Positions 17,659 to 26,128 are shown, counted from the stretch's first letter. The stretch: DNA of 64,000 bases from Desulfotignum sp032250905 (GCA_032250905.1 JAVVEQ010000001.1:1-64000); one strand, 5' to 3'. Notes: generated by a model not told the origin, from the letters alone. Numbers and translations: made by a program.

Positions 17659-18102
17659 TTAAAATTTACGGATCAGGACCACGCCGGCGGTGATCAGGAC
17701 GATGCCCAGGATTCGAAGCCAGGAGATGGGCTGCACCGGCACCCCCAGAAGGCCATAATGGTCTAATGCCACGGCCATGAGCAGCTGCCCCGCCACCACC
17801 AGGCTGAAGGTGAGGGTTGCTCCCAGCCGGGGGGTCAGGATAATCACGGAGGTGACATAAAACGCCCCGAGCAGCCCGGCCAGCCAGACCCACCACTCAA
17901 TACCGGCCGCCTGGCGCACAGCTGTGAAATCCATGCGCAGGACCAGGCCGTAAGCCAGCAGCCCCAGGGTTCCCACAAAAAAAGAGATCAGGGCCGCATA
18001 CACCGGATCCCCGATGGCCCGGCCCATTTTCCCGTTGAACCCGGCCTGGACCGGGGCCATCATGCCGGCCACCAGGGCCGTGAGCAGCCATATCACTTTC
18101 AT
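17659..18102 (-). CDS. DMT-superfamily transporter, DUF606/YdcZ type
   Basis: 147 aa, about five membrane helices, the half-size form of the drug/metabolite transporter fold. Segments such as GFNGKMGRAIGDPVYAALIS and ATLTFSLVVAGQLLMA match the DUF606 family. Half-size DMT proteins work as dimers. It starts 12 bases after the yjbQ stop, and is convergent with the MCE gene, their stops being only a few bases apart. Substrate unknown. Confidence 0.88.
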   Translation of the reverse strand: MKVIWLLTALVAGMMAPVQAGFNGKMGRAIGDPVYAALISFFVGTLGLLAYGLVLRMDFTAVRQAAGIEWWVWLAGLLGAFYVTSVIILTPRLGATLTFSLVVAGQLLMAVALDHYGLLGVPVQPISWLRILGIVLITAGVVLIRKF

Positions 18103-18114
18103 ACCGGATTCCTT

Positions 18115-18510
18115 TTACTGGCCCGCCAGGATCGTGACATTCACCTTCCGGTTCCTGGGCCCGTCAAATTCGCAGAAAAAAATGGACTGCCAGGTGCCCA
18201 GCACCAGGGACCCGTTTTCCAGGGCCACCATTTCCGACGGCCCGAACAGGCTGACCTTGATATGGGCTGCGGAGTTGCCTTCCAGATGTCTGTACCGGTC
18301 ATCCCAGGGCACGATCTTGTTGATGGTGTTCAGGATGTCCACTGGCACTGCAGGATCCGCATTTTCATTGATGGTGACCGCCCCGGTGGTATGCAGGGAG
18401 CAGACATGGACCAGGCCGTTCTGTATCCCGGAATTCCTGACTGTCTGTCGCACCGGGTCCGTGATATCGATCATCTGTGTCCGGCTGTCGGTCTTAACTG
18501 AAATAATCAT
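18115..18510 (-). CDS. yjbQ: YjbQ/UPF0047 family protein
   Basis: 131 aa, typical length. Conserved family segments are HVCSLHTTGAVTINENADP, with histidine and glutamate residues that could bind metal, and later LGTWQSIFFCEFDGPRNRKV. Some members have weak thiamine-phosphate synthase activity, but the physiological role is not settled. GGAGG lies eight to nine bases ahead of the ATG. It follows the transketolase gene by 16 bases on the same strand, so the two are likely in one transcript; transketolase uses thiamine diphosphate, which makes the neighbourhood suggestive. Confidence 0.9.
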   Translation of the reverse strand: MIISVKTDSRTQMIDITDPVRQTVRNSGIQNGLVHVCSLHTTGAVTINENADPAVPVDILNTINKIVPWDDRYRHLEGNSAAHIKVSLFGPSEMVALENGSLVLGTWQSIFFCEFDGPRNRKVNVTILAGQ

Positions 18511-18526
18511 GCCGCGCCTCCTGTCA

Positions 18527-20539
18527 TCATTCTCCCTTCACCAGGGCCAGCGCCTGTGTCACCACATTGTCAACGGACATCCCCAGTTTTTCCAGGACCT
18601 CTCCACCCGGGGCAGAGGCCCCGAACCGTTCAATGCTGATCACAGCTCCGTTTTGCCCCACATATTTGTCCCATCCCATGGCAATGCCGGCTTCCACTGC
18701 CAGGCGGCGGGTGACGACGGAAGGCAGCATCCGATCCCTGTATGGTGCAGGGGCTTTGTCAAACCATTCCCAGGACGGCATGGACACCAGAGATACCTTG
18801 ATGTTGTGTTCCGCTTCCAGGATATCTGCCGCCTTCAGGCTGATGTGGACTTCCGAGCCCGTGGCAATGAGGATCAAATCCGCTTCTTTCCCCCTGTTTC
18901 GAACAGCATAGGCCCCGTAGTGAAACTCGCCGTCTCTTTTCGACACATCCAGAACCGGCAGCTTCTGACGGCTTAATATCAGGGCCGTCGGCGCATTTGT
19001 GGTGTTCAGGGCCTGTTTCCAGGCATGTGCGGTTTCATTGGCATCCGCGGGCCGCACCACATGAAGTCCTGGAATGGCTCGCAGGGCCGCCAGGTGTTCC
19101 ACCGGCTGATGGGTGGGACCGTCTTCGCCCACAGCCACACTGTCATGGGTGAAGACATAAATGACCGGCAGTTTCATCAATGCGGCCAGCCGGATAGCCG
19201 GACGCATGTAATCGGCAAACACCAGAAAAGTCCCCCCATAGGGCCGGACACCGGAGTGCAGGTACATCCCGGACAGAATGGCACCCATGGCATGCTCCCG
19301 GACGCCGAACCTTATGTTGCGGCCCTCCCGGGCGTTTTTCTGGAACTCGGCGGCACCGGTGAGATAGGTTTTGTTGGAAGGGGCCAGGTCGGCGGATCCC
19401 CCCATGAGGGACGGCAGGTTCGGGGCGATGGCGTTGAGCACCTTGCCCGAGGCGGCCCGGGTGGCCACAGGCGCATCGGATACAGAAAATTCCGGGATAT
19501 CCTTGTCCCAGTCTTTTGTCAGAAAACCGCTCACCGCATCCACAAAAAGGCCGGCATCCTGGCGATACATCTCTTTGTAGGATAAAAAGGTGTCCTGCCA
19601 GGCTTTTTCCACGTTTTCTCCTTCAGCAGCGGCTTCTTCAGCCAGCGCTGTCAACGGTTCGGGCACATGAAAAGACCGGTCTTCGGGCGTGCCGTAGAAT
19701 TTCTTGGTCAGCCGGATTTCCTCTTCTCCCAGGGGTGCACCATGGGCATCGGCGGTATCCTGCTTGTTGGGGCTGCCGTAAGCGATATGGGTGCGGATCT
19801 TGATCAGGGACGGCCGATCCTGTTCATCCTTGCCTGCCTGGATGGCGGCCTGGATGGTATCCAGATCATTGCCGTTTTCCAGCGCCTGCACATGCCAGTT
19901 CATGGCCGTGAATTTGTCCGCCACATTTTCCGTGAATGCGATGTCCGTCTTTCCTTCTATGGTGATATGGTTGTCATCATAGATCAGGATCAGTTTTCCC
20001 AGACCCAGGTGACCGGCCAGAGACACCGCTTCCATGGACACGCCTTCCATCAGGTCCCCGTCCCCGCATATGCAGAAGGTATGGTGGTTGATCAGCGTCT
20101 TGTCTTTCTTGTTGAACCGGGCCGCCAGATGGGATTCGGCAATGGCCATGCCCACGGCATTGGCAATCCCCTGACCCAGAGGACCGGTGGTGGTTTCCAC
20201 TCCCGGCGTCTCTCCATATTCCGGGTGTCCGGGTGTCCGGGAACCCCATTGTCTGAAGTTCTTCAGATCATCCAGGGTCAGGCCGTATCCGAACAGACAC
20301 AGCAGACTGTAAAGCAGTGAAGAGGCGTGTCCGCCGGACAGCACAAACCGATCCCGGTCGATCCAGGCAGGATTTTTGGGATTGTGCTTTAAACACCGTT
20401 TGAACAGCACGTAGGCGGCCGGTGCCAGGCCCATGGGTGCACCGGGATGTCCGGAATTGGCTTTCTGCACCGCATCCATGCAAAGGGTTCGAATGGTATT
20501 GACCGTCAGTTGATCCAGATTTTCTGTGGCATCGACCAT
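18527..20539 (-). CDS. tkt: Transketolase
   Basis: 670 aa, full length. Thiamine-diphosphate enzyme of the pentose phosphate pathway. N-terminal SGHPGAPMGLAPAAYVLF, the cofactor and metal motif GDGDLMEGVSMEA with the downstream YDDNHITIEG, the catalytic Glu region GVREHAMGAILSGM, and THDSVAVGEDGPTHQP are all present. C-terminal domain intact. AGGAGAAACC precedes the ATG. Upstream by about 35 bases is a radical SAM gene in the same direction; downstream follow yjbQ and a DMT transporter. Confidence 0.97.
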   Translation of the reverse strand: MVDATENLDQLTVNTIRTLCMDAVQKANSGHPGAPMGLAPAAYVLFKRCLKHNPKNPAWIDRDRFVLSGGHASSLLYSLLCLFGYGLTLDDLKNFRQWGSRTPGHPEYGETPGVETTTGPLGQGIANAVGMAIAESHLAARFNKKDKTLINHHTFCICGDGDLMEGVSMEAVSLAGHLGLGKLILIYDDNHITIEGKTDIAFTENVADKFTAMNWHVQALENGNDLDTIQAAIQAGKDEQDRPSLIKIRTHIAYGSPNKQDTADAHGAPLGEEEIRLTKKFYGTPEDRSFHVPEPLTALAEEAAAEGENVEKAWQDTFLSYKEMYRQDAGLFVDAVSGFLTKDWDKDIPEFSVSDAPVATRAASGKVLNAIAPNLPSLMGGSADLAPSNKTYLTGAAEFQKNAREGRNIRFGVREHAMGAILSGMYLHSGVRPYGGTFLVFADYMRPAIRLAALMKLPVIYVFTHDSVAVGEDGPTHQPVEHLAALRAIPGLHVVRPADANETAHAWKQALNTTNAPTALILSRQKLPVLDVSKRDGEFHYGAYAVRNRGKEADLILIATGSEVHISLKAADILEAEHNIKVSLVSMPSWEWFDKAPAPYRDRMLPSVVTRRLAVEAGIAMGWDKYVGQNGAVISIERFGASAPGGEVLEKLGMSVDNVVTQALALVKGE

Positions 20540-20573
20540 GATAGGTTTCTCCTGATAAATTATACCCTGTACC

Positions 20574-21443
20574 TTACAGGGCTCTCATAAATTCGGGTTT
20601 GAGTTTTATTTTTCCGCTCAATGCCTGAGCGATCTGATCCAGGGTTTTCTCTTTATCCCTGGGAAGCCTGGCCCGGATGGGCAGGTAATTGGAAGCATGG
20701 TTGGCATGAAACAATCCGTCCGACAAATGGGTGGAGGCGATCATCTGGCCCAGTTCCGCGAGCATCTCCTCAGGAGACGGCAGCTGAAACCGGCCGGCCT
20801 GGTAATCGGCATGCAGTTCGGTGCCGGGAATCAGCATCAGGCTCAACGCCCCCACATAGTCCGGATCGATTTCAGACAGGACCCGGCCGGTCTCTCTGGC
20901 ATGGATCAGGGAGCGCTCTTTCCCGGCCAGGCCCACCAGCACGGTGACAGACAGCCTGATCCCGGCCTGTTTCACCCGCTTTCCCATGCGGATCATCTTG
21001 TCTGCGGTAGCACCTTTGCGGATATCGGCCAGCACCTGGTCATCGCCGGATTCCAGACCCATATAGGCGATACCCACGCCCAAGGAATTGAGTTGTGCCA
21101 GTTCTTCATCGGTTTTCATGCCAATGCCCTTGGTATTGGCATACACGCCCACCCGTTCCACCCAGGGGAGACGGTCACGGATACGCTCCAGGATGGGTAC
21201 AAGCCGCTTCATGGGCACGATCATGGCATCCCCGTCACAGATGAACAGTTTTTTTTGCCGGTGAAAATGGTCCCGGGCATATTCAATGTCCTGAAAAATG
21301 ATGTCATTTTTTTTGATGGTGAACCGTTTGTCCCGGAAGCTGCCGCAAAAGGTACACTTGTTGTGTGAACACCCCAGGGTGACCTGTAGCAGGATGCTGT
21401 CCGCCTCGCTTGGGGGCCGTATGATCATTCCGTCGTAATGCAT
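20574..21443 (-). CDS. Radical SAM protein with CX4CX2C cluster motif
   Basis: 289 aa, HemN/Elp3-like radical SAM barrel without added domains. The cluster motif is GCSHNKCTFCGSF near residue 24, that is CX4CX2C and not the common CX3CX2C; the codons confirm this spacing. The glycine-rich strand and later segments (ICDGDAMIVPMKR; GVGIAYMGLESGDDQVLADI; VTVLVGLAG) match a group of radical SAM proteins often annotated only as such. Function unknown. It leads a reverse-strand run with tkt. A hairpin lies in its leader. Confidence 0.85.
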   Translation of the reverse strand: MHYDGMIIRPPSEADSILLQVTLGCSHNKCTFCGSFRDKRFTIKKNDIIFQDIEYARDHFHRQKKLFICDGDAMIVPMKRLVPILERIRDRLPWVERVGVYANTKGIGMKTDEELAQLNSLGVGIAYMGLESGDDQVLADIRKGATADKMIRMGKRVKQAGIRLSVTVLVGLAGKERSLIHARETGRVLSEIDPDYVGALSLMLIPGTELHADYQAGRFQLPSPEEMLAELGQMIASTHLSDGLFHANHASNYLPIRARLPRDKEKTLDQIAQALSGKIKLKPEFMRAL

Positions 21444-21459
21444 GGGATAATTTTCCTGT

Positions 21460-21526
21460 TAACATGACTTTCGGACATCCGCGAGATAAACGGGGGACCA
21501 GCCAGCTTCGAAAGTCACGTCTGTTA
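21460..21526 (-). other. Leader hairpin upstream of the radical SAM gene
   Basis: Inverted repeat: TAACA at 21460-21464 plus GACTTTCG at 21466-21473 pair with CGAAAGTC at 21509-21516 plus TGTTA at 21522-21526. The eight-base inner arm is perfect, the loop is about 35 bases and can fold further. It lies between a candidate promoter and the start codon of the gene at 21443, so it would be in the 5' leader. No U-tract follows, so it is not a simple terminator. It matches no riboswitch that I recognise. Confidence 0.45.
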
Positions 21527-21545
21527 ATAATATTTCAAAAAATTA

Positions 21546-21574
21546 CTTTTAACAGGTATTCGATAAAATTTCAA
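21546..21574 (-). promoter_or_regulatory. Candidate sigma70 promoter for the radical SAM/tkt run
   Basis: On the reverse strand TTGAAA (five of six matches to the -35 consensus, 21569-21574), a 17-base spacer, then TAAAAG (four of six, 21546-21551). It lies about 100 bases upstream of the radical SAM start. The DNA around it is AT-rich in contrast with the flanking genes. Confidence 0.45.
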
Positions 21575-21693
21575 CACAATGAAACAGACCTTCAGGCCGG
21601 CCAATCAAAAGACCCGTGGGGGCGGTGCCTGTGAGTTTCACCCTCTTCCGTGTTTGGCATGGCGTAGGGCATGCTGCGCAGCGGAGCCCCGGA

Positions 21694-21960
21694 TTATTTG
21701 TTGCTCAGGTTCTTGACCGACCGGATCTCTCCGGTTTCCGCCAGCAGTTTGAACACCTTGTACCCCCGGTCTCCCACAAACATAGACCGGCCCACCCCGC
21801 CGGCTGAAATCGGGTTTTTATAGCTGAGAACGACAACCCAGAAACGGTCATCATCCGTGATCTCCGCTTCTTCAAACAAAATTTCACCCAGGTCATACTC
21901 CGGATACAGTCTTTTTAAATGATCGATGGCCCGGGTTGCCGCCTCATTGACATTAATCAT
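21694..21960 (-). CDS. Conserved-looking hypothetical protein, 88 aa
   Basis: 88 aa, starting MINVNEAATRAIDHLKRLYP. Predicted mixed alpha/beta, with a strand-rich middle (RFWVVVLSYKNP) and no membrane segment or cysteine. Its ATG overlaps the stop of the trmO-like gene (ATGA), so it is translated together with it. I do not recognise the family. The overlap and normal codon use support it being real. Confidence 0.7.
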   Translation of the reverse strand: MINVNEAATRAIDHLKRLYPEYDLGEILFEEAEITDDDRFWVVVLSYKNPISAGGVGRSMFVGDRGYKVFKLLAETGEIRSVKNLSNK

Positions 21961-22400
21961 GACTGATTCCTCCAGCCTTCATTGGCGTCATCTTTGAAAT
22001 CCAGCCCCTTGAAATAGGGTTTGATATCCAGCAGCGGGGTGTTGTCCAGCACGTCGATACCGGAAATATCCAGACGGCTGCCGTAAATACCTTTGAGTCT
22101 TACTGTGCTCAGCCCGACGGGATTGGGCCGACGGGGGGACCGGCTGGCAAACAGCCCCACCTCCATGCCTCCGCCGCTGGGGGGATGGACATGGAGGGTC
22201 ACGGGTTTGTCCGGCCGGTCCAGGAAAAAAAACACCTGGATATAATTAAAGGCGTCCAGCCGGTAGAGCCCGTCCGTCAGTTCCGGATGCAACTGGATGT
22301 AGCAATCCCCGGCCGCTTCCGGGTCCGGCTGATGCGGGACATCATCATGGGTGGTGTAGGGGGTGTGAATGGTTCCAATGGGATGAAACAGCATATCCAT
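21957..22400 (-). CDS. trmO: TrmO/TsaA-type tRNA methyltransferase
   Basis: 147 aa beta-barrel protein of the TsaA (UPF0066) family. Members methylate the N6 atom of threonylcarbamoyl-adenosine 37 in tRNA using S-adenosylmethionine. Family features: FHPIGTIHTPYTTHDDVPHQP at the N-terminus (quoted in part), GLFASRSPRRPNPVGLSTVRL in the middle, and DVLDNTPLLDIKPYF near the end. AAGGAG lies close before the ATG. Lacks the C-terminal extension of the larger E. coli enzyme, as is common. Overlaps the next gene by four bases. Confidence 0.9.
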   Translation of the reverse strand: MDMLFHPIGTIHTPYTTHDDVPHQPDPEAAGDCYIQLHPELTDGLYRLDAFNYIQVFFFLDRPDKPVTLHVHPPSGGGMEVGLFASRSPRRPNPVGLSTVRLKGIYGSRLDISGIDVLDNTPLLDIKPYFKGLDFKDDANEGWRNQS

Positions 22401-22433
22401 AGGGTCTCCTTGGTTTAAAAGATTCCCCCTGCT

Positions 22434-22904
22434 TCACAGGGGTGAAGACACGGCCGGCCGGAGCGGGTTCAGGCCCCGGGCGCTATGGATAAGTGCCCGG
22501 GTGTATTCATGGCCGGGATGGTTGACGATCCGGGCCGCCGGGCCTGTTTCGATGATCCGGCCGCCGGACATGACCCCGATCCGGTCCGCCACCTTTCGTG
22601 CCAGTCCGATATTATGGGTGACAAACAGCAAGGTCAACCCTTTTTCGATCTGAAGGTTGAGAAACACCTTGGTCTGAACACTGGGATCCAGCGTGCTGGT
22701 GGGCTCTTTGACAATGAGCAGGTCCGGTTCATGCACCAGAGTCCCTGTGAGCGTGACATCTTTCCACACATACCCGGGAATCACCGGCATGGTGCCCCCG
22801 ATATCGGACAGAAACGGGGCATAGGGTGTGGACAGGTAACTAATCACGGTGTGGGAATCCAGTGCCTCGGCCCGGTCCAGGGCCGGACCGCTCCGGGTCC
22901 GAAC
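22434..22904 (-). pseudogene. Remnant of an oligopeptide ABC transporter: binding protein joined to ATPase by deletion
   Basis: The frame, read from 22904, begins within an SBP_bac_5-type peptide-binding protein: EALDSHTVISYLSTPYAPFL and GTMPVIPGYVWKDV resemble the domain around residue 150-200 of DppA/OppA proteins. It then switches directly to the second half of an OppD/DppD ATPase: Walker B region LLIVKEPTSTLDPSVQ, switch His in LLFVTHNIGLARKVADRI, and the C-terminal PGHEYTRALIHSA motif. Walker A, the signature motif and the Walker B aspartate (here Lys) are missing. A stop codon lies just upstream of the frame. The intervening permease genes must have been deleted. Non-functional relic. 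Confidence 0.8.
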
Positions 22905-23010
22905 TTACGGTTCCGGGACATGCCTTCAAGGTAATTTTATTTGATCCGGCCATTGAATTGAGATATGTTGCAGACTATCCAAAAAAGGGGCTGACACAAG
23001 GAACGACACG

Positions 23011-24291
23011 ATGAAAAACACTGATACCCGGTACCAGGCATACCTGAACATTCTCAAAGAAGAGCTGATGCCTGCCATGGGATGCACCGAACCCATCGCT
23101 CTGGCTTATGCGGCGGCCCGGGCCGCCGCAGTGCTCAAAGGTCTGCCGGACCGGGTAAAGATCGAGGCCAGCGATAATATCGTCAAAAACGTCAAAAGCG
23201 TTGTGGTGCCTAACACCGGGGGCCTTCGAGGAATTGCTGCAGCCGCGGCTGCCGGGATTGTGGTAGGAGACGCTGATCAGATGCTGGAGGTGATCGCGCA
23301 TGTAGATGCGGCCGGACAGCAGCGGATTCGCCAGTTTCTGGACACCTGTGACATTCAGGTCCTTCCGCTGGACACCGGCATTCTGTTCGATCTGAAGGTC
23401 ACGGTTTTCAAAGGGTCCTCCAGGGCCATGGTCCAGATATCCCATTTTCATACCAATATCGTTCTGATCGAAAAAGACGACGGCATTCTTTACCGGAATC
23501 GGGACTGTGACGAGGTCAACACCACGGTACTCACAGACCGGACACTGCTCAACGTCGAGGATATTTTGAATTTTGCATCTTCAGTGACCCTTTCCGAAGT
23601 AGCAGACCTGCTGCAGAAAATGGTGAATCTCAACATGGCCATTGCCAAGCGGGGGATAAACGGAGAATGGGGGGCCAACATCGGAACGGTGCTGCTTGAT
23701 GTGTGGGGAGAGGATATCAAGATTCGGGCAAAAGCCATGGCCGCTGCCGGGTCAGACGCCCGGATGAGCGGGTGTGAACTGCCGGTGGTGATCGTATCCG
23801 GATCAGGCAACCAGGGCATCACTGCATCGGTACCGGTGGTCGTGTATGCCAGGCACATGGGGGTGGACAAAGACACCCTGTTCCGTGCCCTGCTGGTTTC
23901 CTGCCTGGTGACCATTCACCAGAAAACCGGAATCGGCCGGCTGTCGGCATACTGCGGCGCAGTCAGCGCCGGTGTAGGGGCCGGGGCCGGAATCTCCTGG
24001 CTCCATGGCGGCCGGTACCGGGAGATCGCCCACACCATTGTCAATGCCCTGGCCATGGTCTCGGGCATCATCTGTGACGGGGCCAAACCCTCCTGTGCCG
24101 CCAAAATCGCCATGTCCGTGGAAGCCGGTCTTCTGGGCTTCTTCATGTTCCAGAAAGGAAAACAGTTTTACGGCGGAGACGGCATTGTGAAAAAAGGGGT
24201 GGAAAACACCATTGCCAATATTGGCCGGCTGGGCCGCGACGGCATGCGGGAGACCGACCGGGAGATCATCCGCATGATGCTGGAGCAGTAG
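23011..24291 (+). CDS. cyuA: L-cysteine desulfidase / UPF0597 family protein
   Basis: 426 aa, typical for the family of E. coli CyuA (YhaM) and the archaeal L-cysteine desulfidase, which split cysteine to sulfide, ammonia and pyruvate with an Fe-S cluster. Visible: MPAMGCTEPIALAYAAA near residue 25 with the first conserved Cys, NTGGLRGIAAAAAAGI, SGSGNQGITASVPVV, and CDGAKPSCAAKIAMS near 355 with two further cysteines. Cytoplasmic. Relatives of serine dehydratase alpha share parts of this fold, so cysteine specificity is likely but not certain. It stands alone and is convergent with cobT. Confidence 0.85.
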   Translation: MKNTDTRYQAYLNILKEELMPAMGCTEPIALAYAAARAAAVLKGLPDRVKIEASDNIVKNVKSVVVPNTGGLRGIAAAAAAGIVVGDADQMLEVIAHVDAAGQQRIRQFLDTCDIQVLPLDTGILFDLKVTVFKGSSRAMVQISHFHTNIVLIEKDDGILYRNRDCDEVNTTVLTDRTLLNVEDILNFASSVTLSEVADLLQKMVNLNMAIAKRGINGEWGANIGTVLLDVWGEDIKIRAKAMAAAGSDARMSGCELPVVIVSGSGNQGITASVPVVVYARHMGVDKDTLFRALLVSCLVTIHQKTGIGRLSAYCGAVSAGVGAGAGISWLHGGRYREIAHTIVNALAMVSGIICDGAKPSCAAKIAMSVEAGLLGFFMFQKGKQFYGGDGIVKKGVENTIANIGRLGRDGMRETDREIIRMMLEQ

Positions 24292-24328
24292 CGCGGTCAA
24301 TCAGTAGGTTCTGGGTCCTGAAGGAATC

Positions 24329-24365
24329 GGTTTTGCAGGATCTGGAAGATCGGTCCCGCAAAACC
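24329..24365. terminator. Hairpin between convergent cyuA and cobT
   Basis: GGTTTTGC (24329-24336) pairs perfectly with GCAAAACC (24358-24365), and after one mismatch GGA pairs with TCC. It lies in the 81-base gap between two convergent stop codons, the right place for a bidirectional terminator. Neither side has a strong T-run, so termination efficiency is doubtful. Confidence 0.4.
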
Positions 24366-24372
24366 AGTTCAA

Positions 24373-25434
24373 TTACTCAACATTGGTCACACCGACCTCT
24401 TCAAAGGTCTTGATGTCCGCCAGAATCCGTGTGGCCAGATCCAGCAGTTCCATGCACACGGCGGCACCCGTGCCCTCCCCCAGCCGGAATTTCAGGTCGA
24501 TCAGCGGCTCCAGCCCCAGGCGGTGGTGCATGTATTCATGACCGATCTCCACGGATTTGTGGCTCACGAACAGATAATTTCTGGCGGCCGGAGCCAGCTC
24601 GCAGGCGATCAGAGCCCCGGCCGTGGAAATCAGTCCGTCGCAGATAACGGGAATACCGTGGGCGGCCGCTCCCAGGACCAGGCCGGCCAGGGCTCCGATC
24701 TCCAGGCCCCCCACCTTGGACAGGATATCCAGAGGGTCTTTGGGATCGGGCCGGTGCAGGGCCAACCCCTTTTCAATCACCGCGATCTTGTTGATCAGGG
24801 CGGCGTCATCGATGCCTGTTCCCCGGCCGGTGAGTTTTTGCACAGGCAGGCCTGAGAACGCGGCAATAATGGCGGAGGACGGCGTGGTATTGCCGATGCC
24901 CATATCCCCGGTGCCCAGCAGGTCCACGGGCGATTCCGCCTCAAGCTCCCGGACGATCTCAATGCCGGCCTCGATGGAGCGGACCGCCTCCTCCCGGGTC
25001 ATGGCCGGTTCTTTGACGAAATTGGCCGTGCCGTAGCGCACTTTTTTATGAAAAATGGGCAGGGCCGGGTCAAAATCATAATTGACCCCGATATCCGCGG
25101 CCTTGACCCTGGCCCCGGCATGGTTTCCGATCACATTCACCGATGCGCCGCCCCCGGCAAAATTGAGCACCATCTGGGGCGTGACCTCGGCCGGAAACAG
25201 GCTGACCCCTTCTGCCACCACGCCGTGATCCCCGGCACAGGTGACGATCCACTTGTTGACCAGTTTTACGTCAAGGGTGCCTTTGATGGCGGCCAGCCGG
25301 GCTGAAATATCCTCCATGATTCCCAGGCTGCCCGGCGGTTTGGCCTGGTTGCGCAGCCGGTCCCTGGCGGCTGCCAGCGCCGTCTGGTCAAGTTCCGTTC
25401 TGATTTCTGAAATGGTGGTTTCAAGTAATGACAT
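24373..25434 (-). CDS. cobT: CobT, nicotinate-nucleotide:dimethylbenzimidazole phosphoribosyltransferase
   Basis: 353 aa, usual length. Makes alpha-ribazole phosphate for the lower ligand of cobalamin. Family motifs: RLRNQAKPPGSLGIMEDI near residue 27, GDHGVVAEGVSLFP, FAGGGASVNVIGNHAGA, GTGDMGIGNTTPSSAI near 175, GGLEIGALAGLVLGAA, and the catalytic Glu region FRLGEGTGAAVCMELL near 320. It is preceded by a cobalamin riboswitch with terminator on the same strand, so it is switched off when cobalamin is plentiful. AAAGGAC precedes the ATG. No other cob genes are adjacent. Confidence 0.97.
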   Translation of the reverse strand: MSLLETTISEIRTELDQTALAAARDRLRNQAKPPGSLGIMEDISARLAAIKGTLDVKLVNKWIVTCAGDHGVVAEGVSLFPAEVTPQMVLNFAGGGASVNVIGNHAGARVKAADIGVNYDFDPALPIFHKKVRYGTANFVKEPAMTREEAVRSIEAGIEIVRELEAESPVDLLGTGDMGIGNTTPSSAIIAAFSGLPVQKLTGRGTGIDDAALINKIAVIEKGLALHRPDPKDPLDILSKVGGLEIGALAGLVLGAAAHGIPVICDGLISTAGALIACELAPAARNYLFVSHKSVEIGHEYMHHRLGLEPLIDLKFRLGEGTGAAVCMELLDLATRILADIKTFEEVGVTNVE

Positions 25435-25483
25435 GACGTTGTCCTTTCCATAGTCCTCGCTATGATTTGTCTGTAAAACACAA

Positions 25484-25523
25484 AAAGGGTTTCACAGGAC
25501 AGTTGGTTCCTGCAAAACCCTTT
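25484..25523 (-). terminator. Intrinsic terminator of the cobT riboswitch
   Basis: On the reverse strand a 16-base-pair stem (arms 25508-25523 and 25484-25499, including two G-U pairs, with an eight-base loop) is followed by a U-rich run. It lies between the aptamer and the cobT start, so it is the likely expression platform: cobalamin binding would favour this hairpin and stop transcription before cobT. Confidence 0.8.
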
Positions 25524-25544
25524 GCCATCAGGTTTTACACACAT

Positions 25545-25720
25545 GGGTTTCCGGCACGTCTTCTGACTTACGGCATTAAACCTGTTTTTTTGCCTTCCCG
25601 CTTTCAGGCAGTGGCCTTGAAAAAAACAGATATTTCCGATCACAGCGGCGGGACCGTCACGGAATGTCACCGTGTTCCGTTGGCCGGAGTACCCCTCAAT
25701 TGTGGTCTGATTTTATACGG
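25545..25720 (-). ncRNA. Cobalamin (B12) riboswitch upstream of cobT
   Basis: The reverse strand carries the conserved elements in order: a GGAACACGGTGACATTCCGT segment, the core GGTCCCGCCGCTGTGA, then GCCACTG ... GGGAAGGC, and the B12 box-type end GCCGTAAGTCAGAAGACGTG followed by CCGG. Order and spacing agree with the AdoCbl riboswitch class. It lies about 110 bases upstream of cobT in the same direction and is followed by a strong terminator hairpin. Confidence 0.95.
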
Positions 25721-25855
25721 GATCTGTTTTGTTACGTCAAGTGAATATCCCGGGTATCACCCCGAAGACAGCGTCTGCCTGAAGGCAAAACGGTTGAGGC
25801 TGAAACGGGGCAGGCCCGTGAAAATAAAACAAGGTCTGCCCCGGATGGTTACCTG

Positions 25856-26038
25856 TTACCCCGCATTATACGTGCAGGTGGTGAAATCGATCTCTTTGCC
25901 ACATTTGGAACATTTGTGGGTTTTGTCAAATTCGTCGGAAAATATTTCCTTGGATTCACTGCATTCCGGGCATTTGCAGGTAAACGATTTCAGGTTTTTG
26001 AAATTTTCAAATCCAGGGCAGTGCTGGGGTGTGCTCAT
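25856..26038 (-). CDS. Small zinc-ribbon-like protein, 60 aa
   Basis: 60 aa with two CXXC pairs, CKCPEC (residues 21-26 region) and CSKCGK (near 43-48), spaced as in a zinc ribbon, plus an early cysteine and a C-terminal one. Acidic between the pairs. AAGGAGG lies eight bases before the ATG, a strong translation signal for such a small gene. It is monocistronic between the riboswitch and the oxidoreductase gene. It resembles small metal-binding proteins common in sulfate reducers; function unknown. Confidence 0.75.
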   Translation of the reverse strand: MSTPQHCPGFENFKNLKSFTCKCPECSESKEIFSDEFDKTHKCSKCGKEIDFTTCTYNAG

Positions 26039-26128
26039 GACAGCCTCCTTGTTTTAGGGTTTGGTTCATCTGATTCTGTGTATTGATAATTTTTGCTGTT
26101 GTCAAGTTCCTGAAGATTCTGACTCCCG

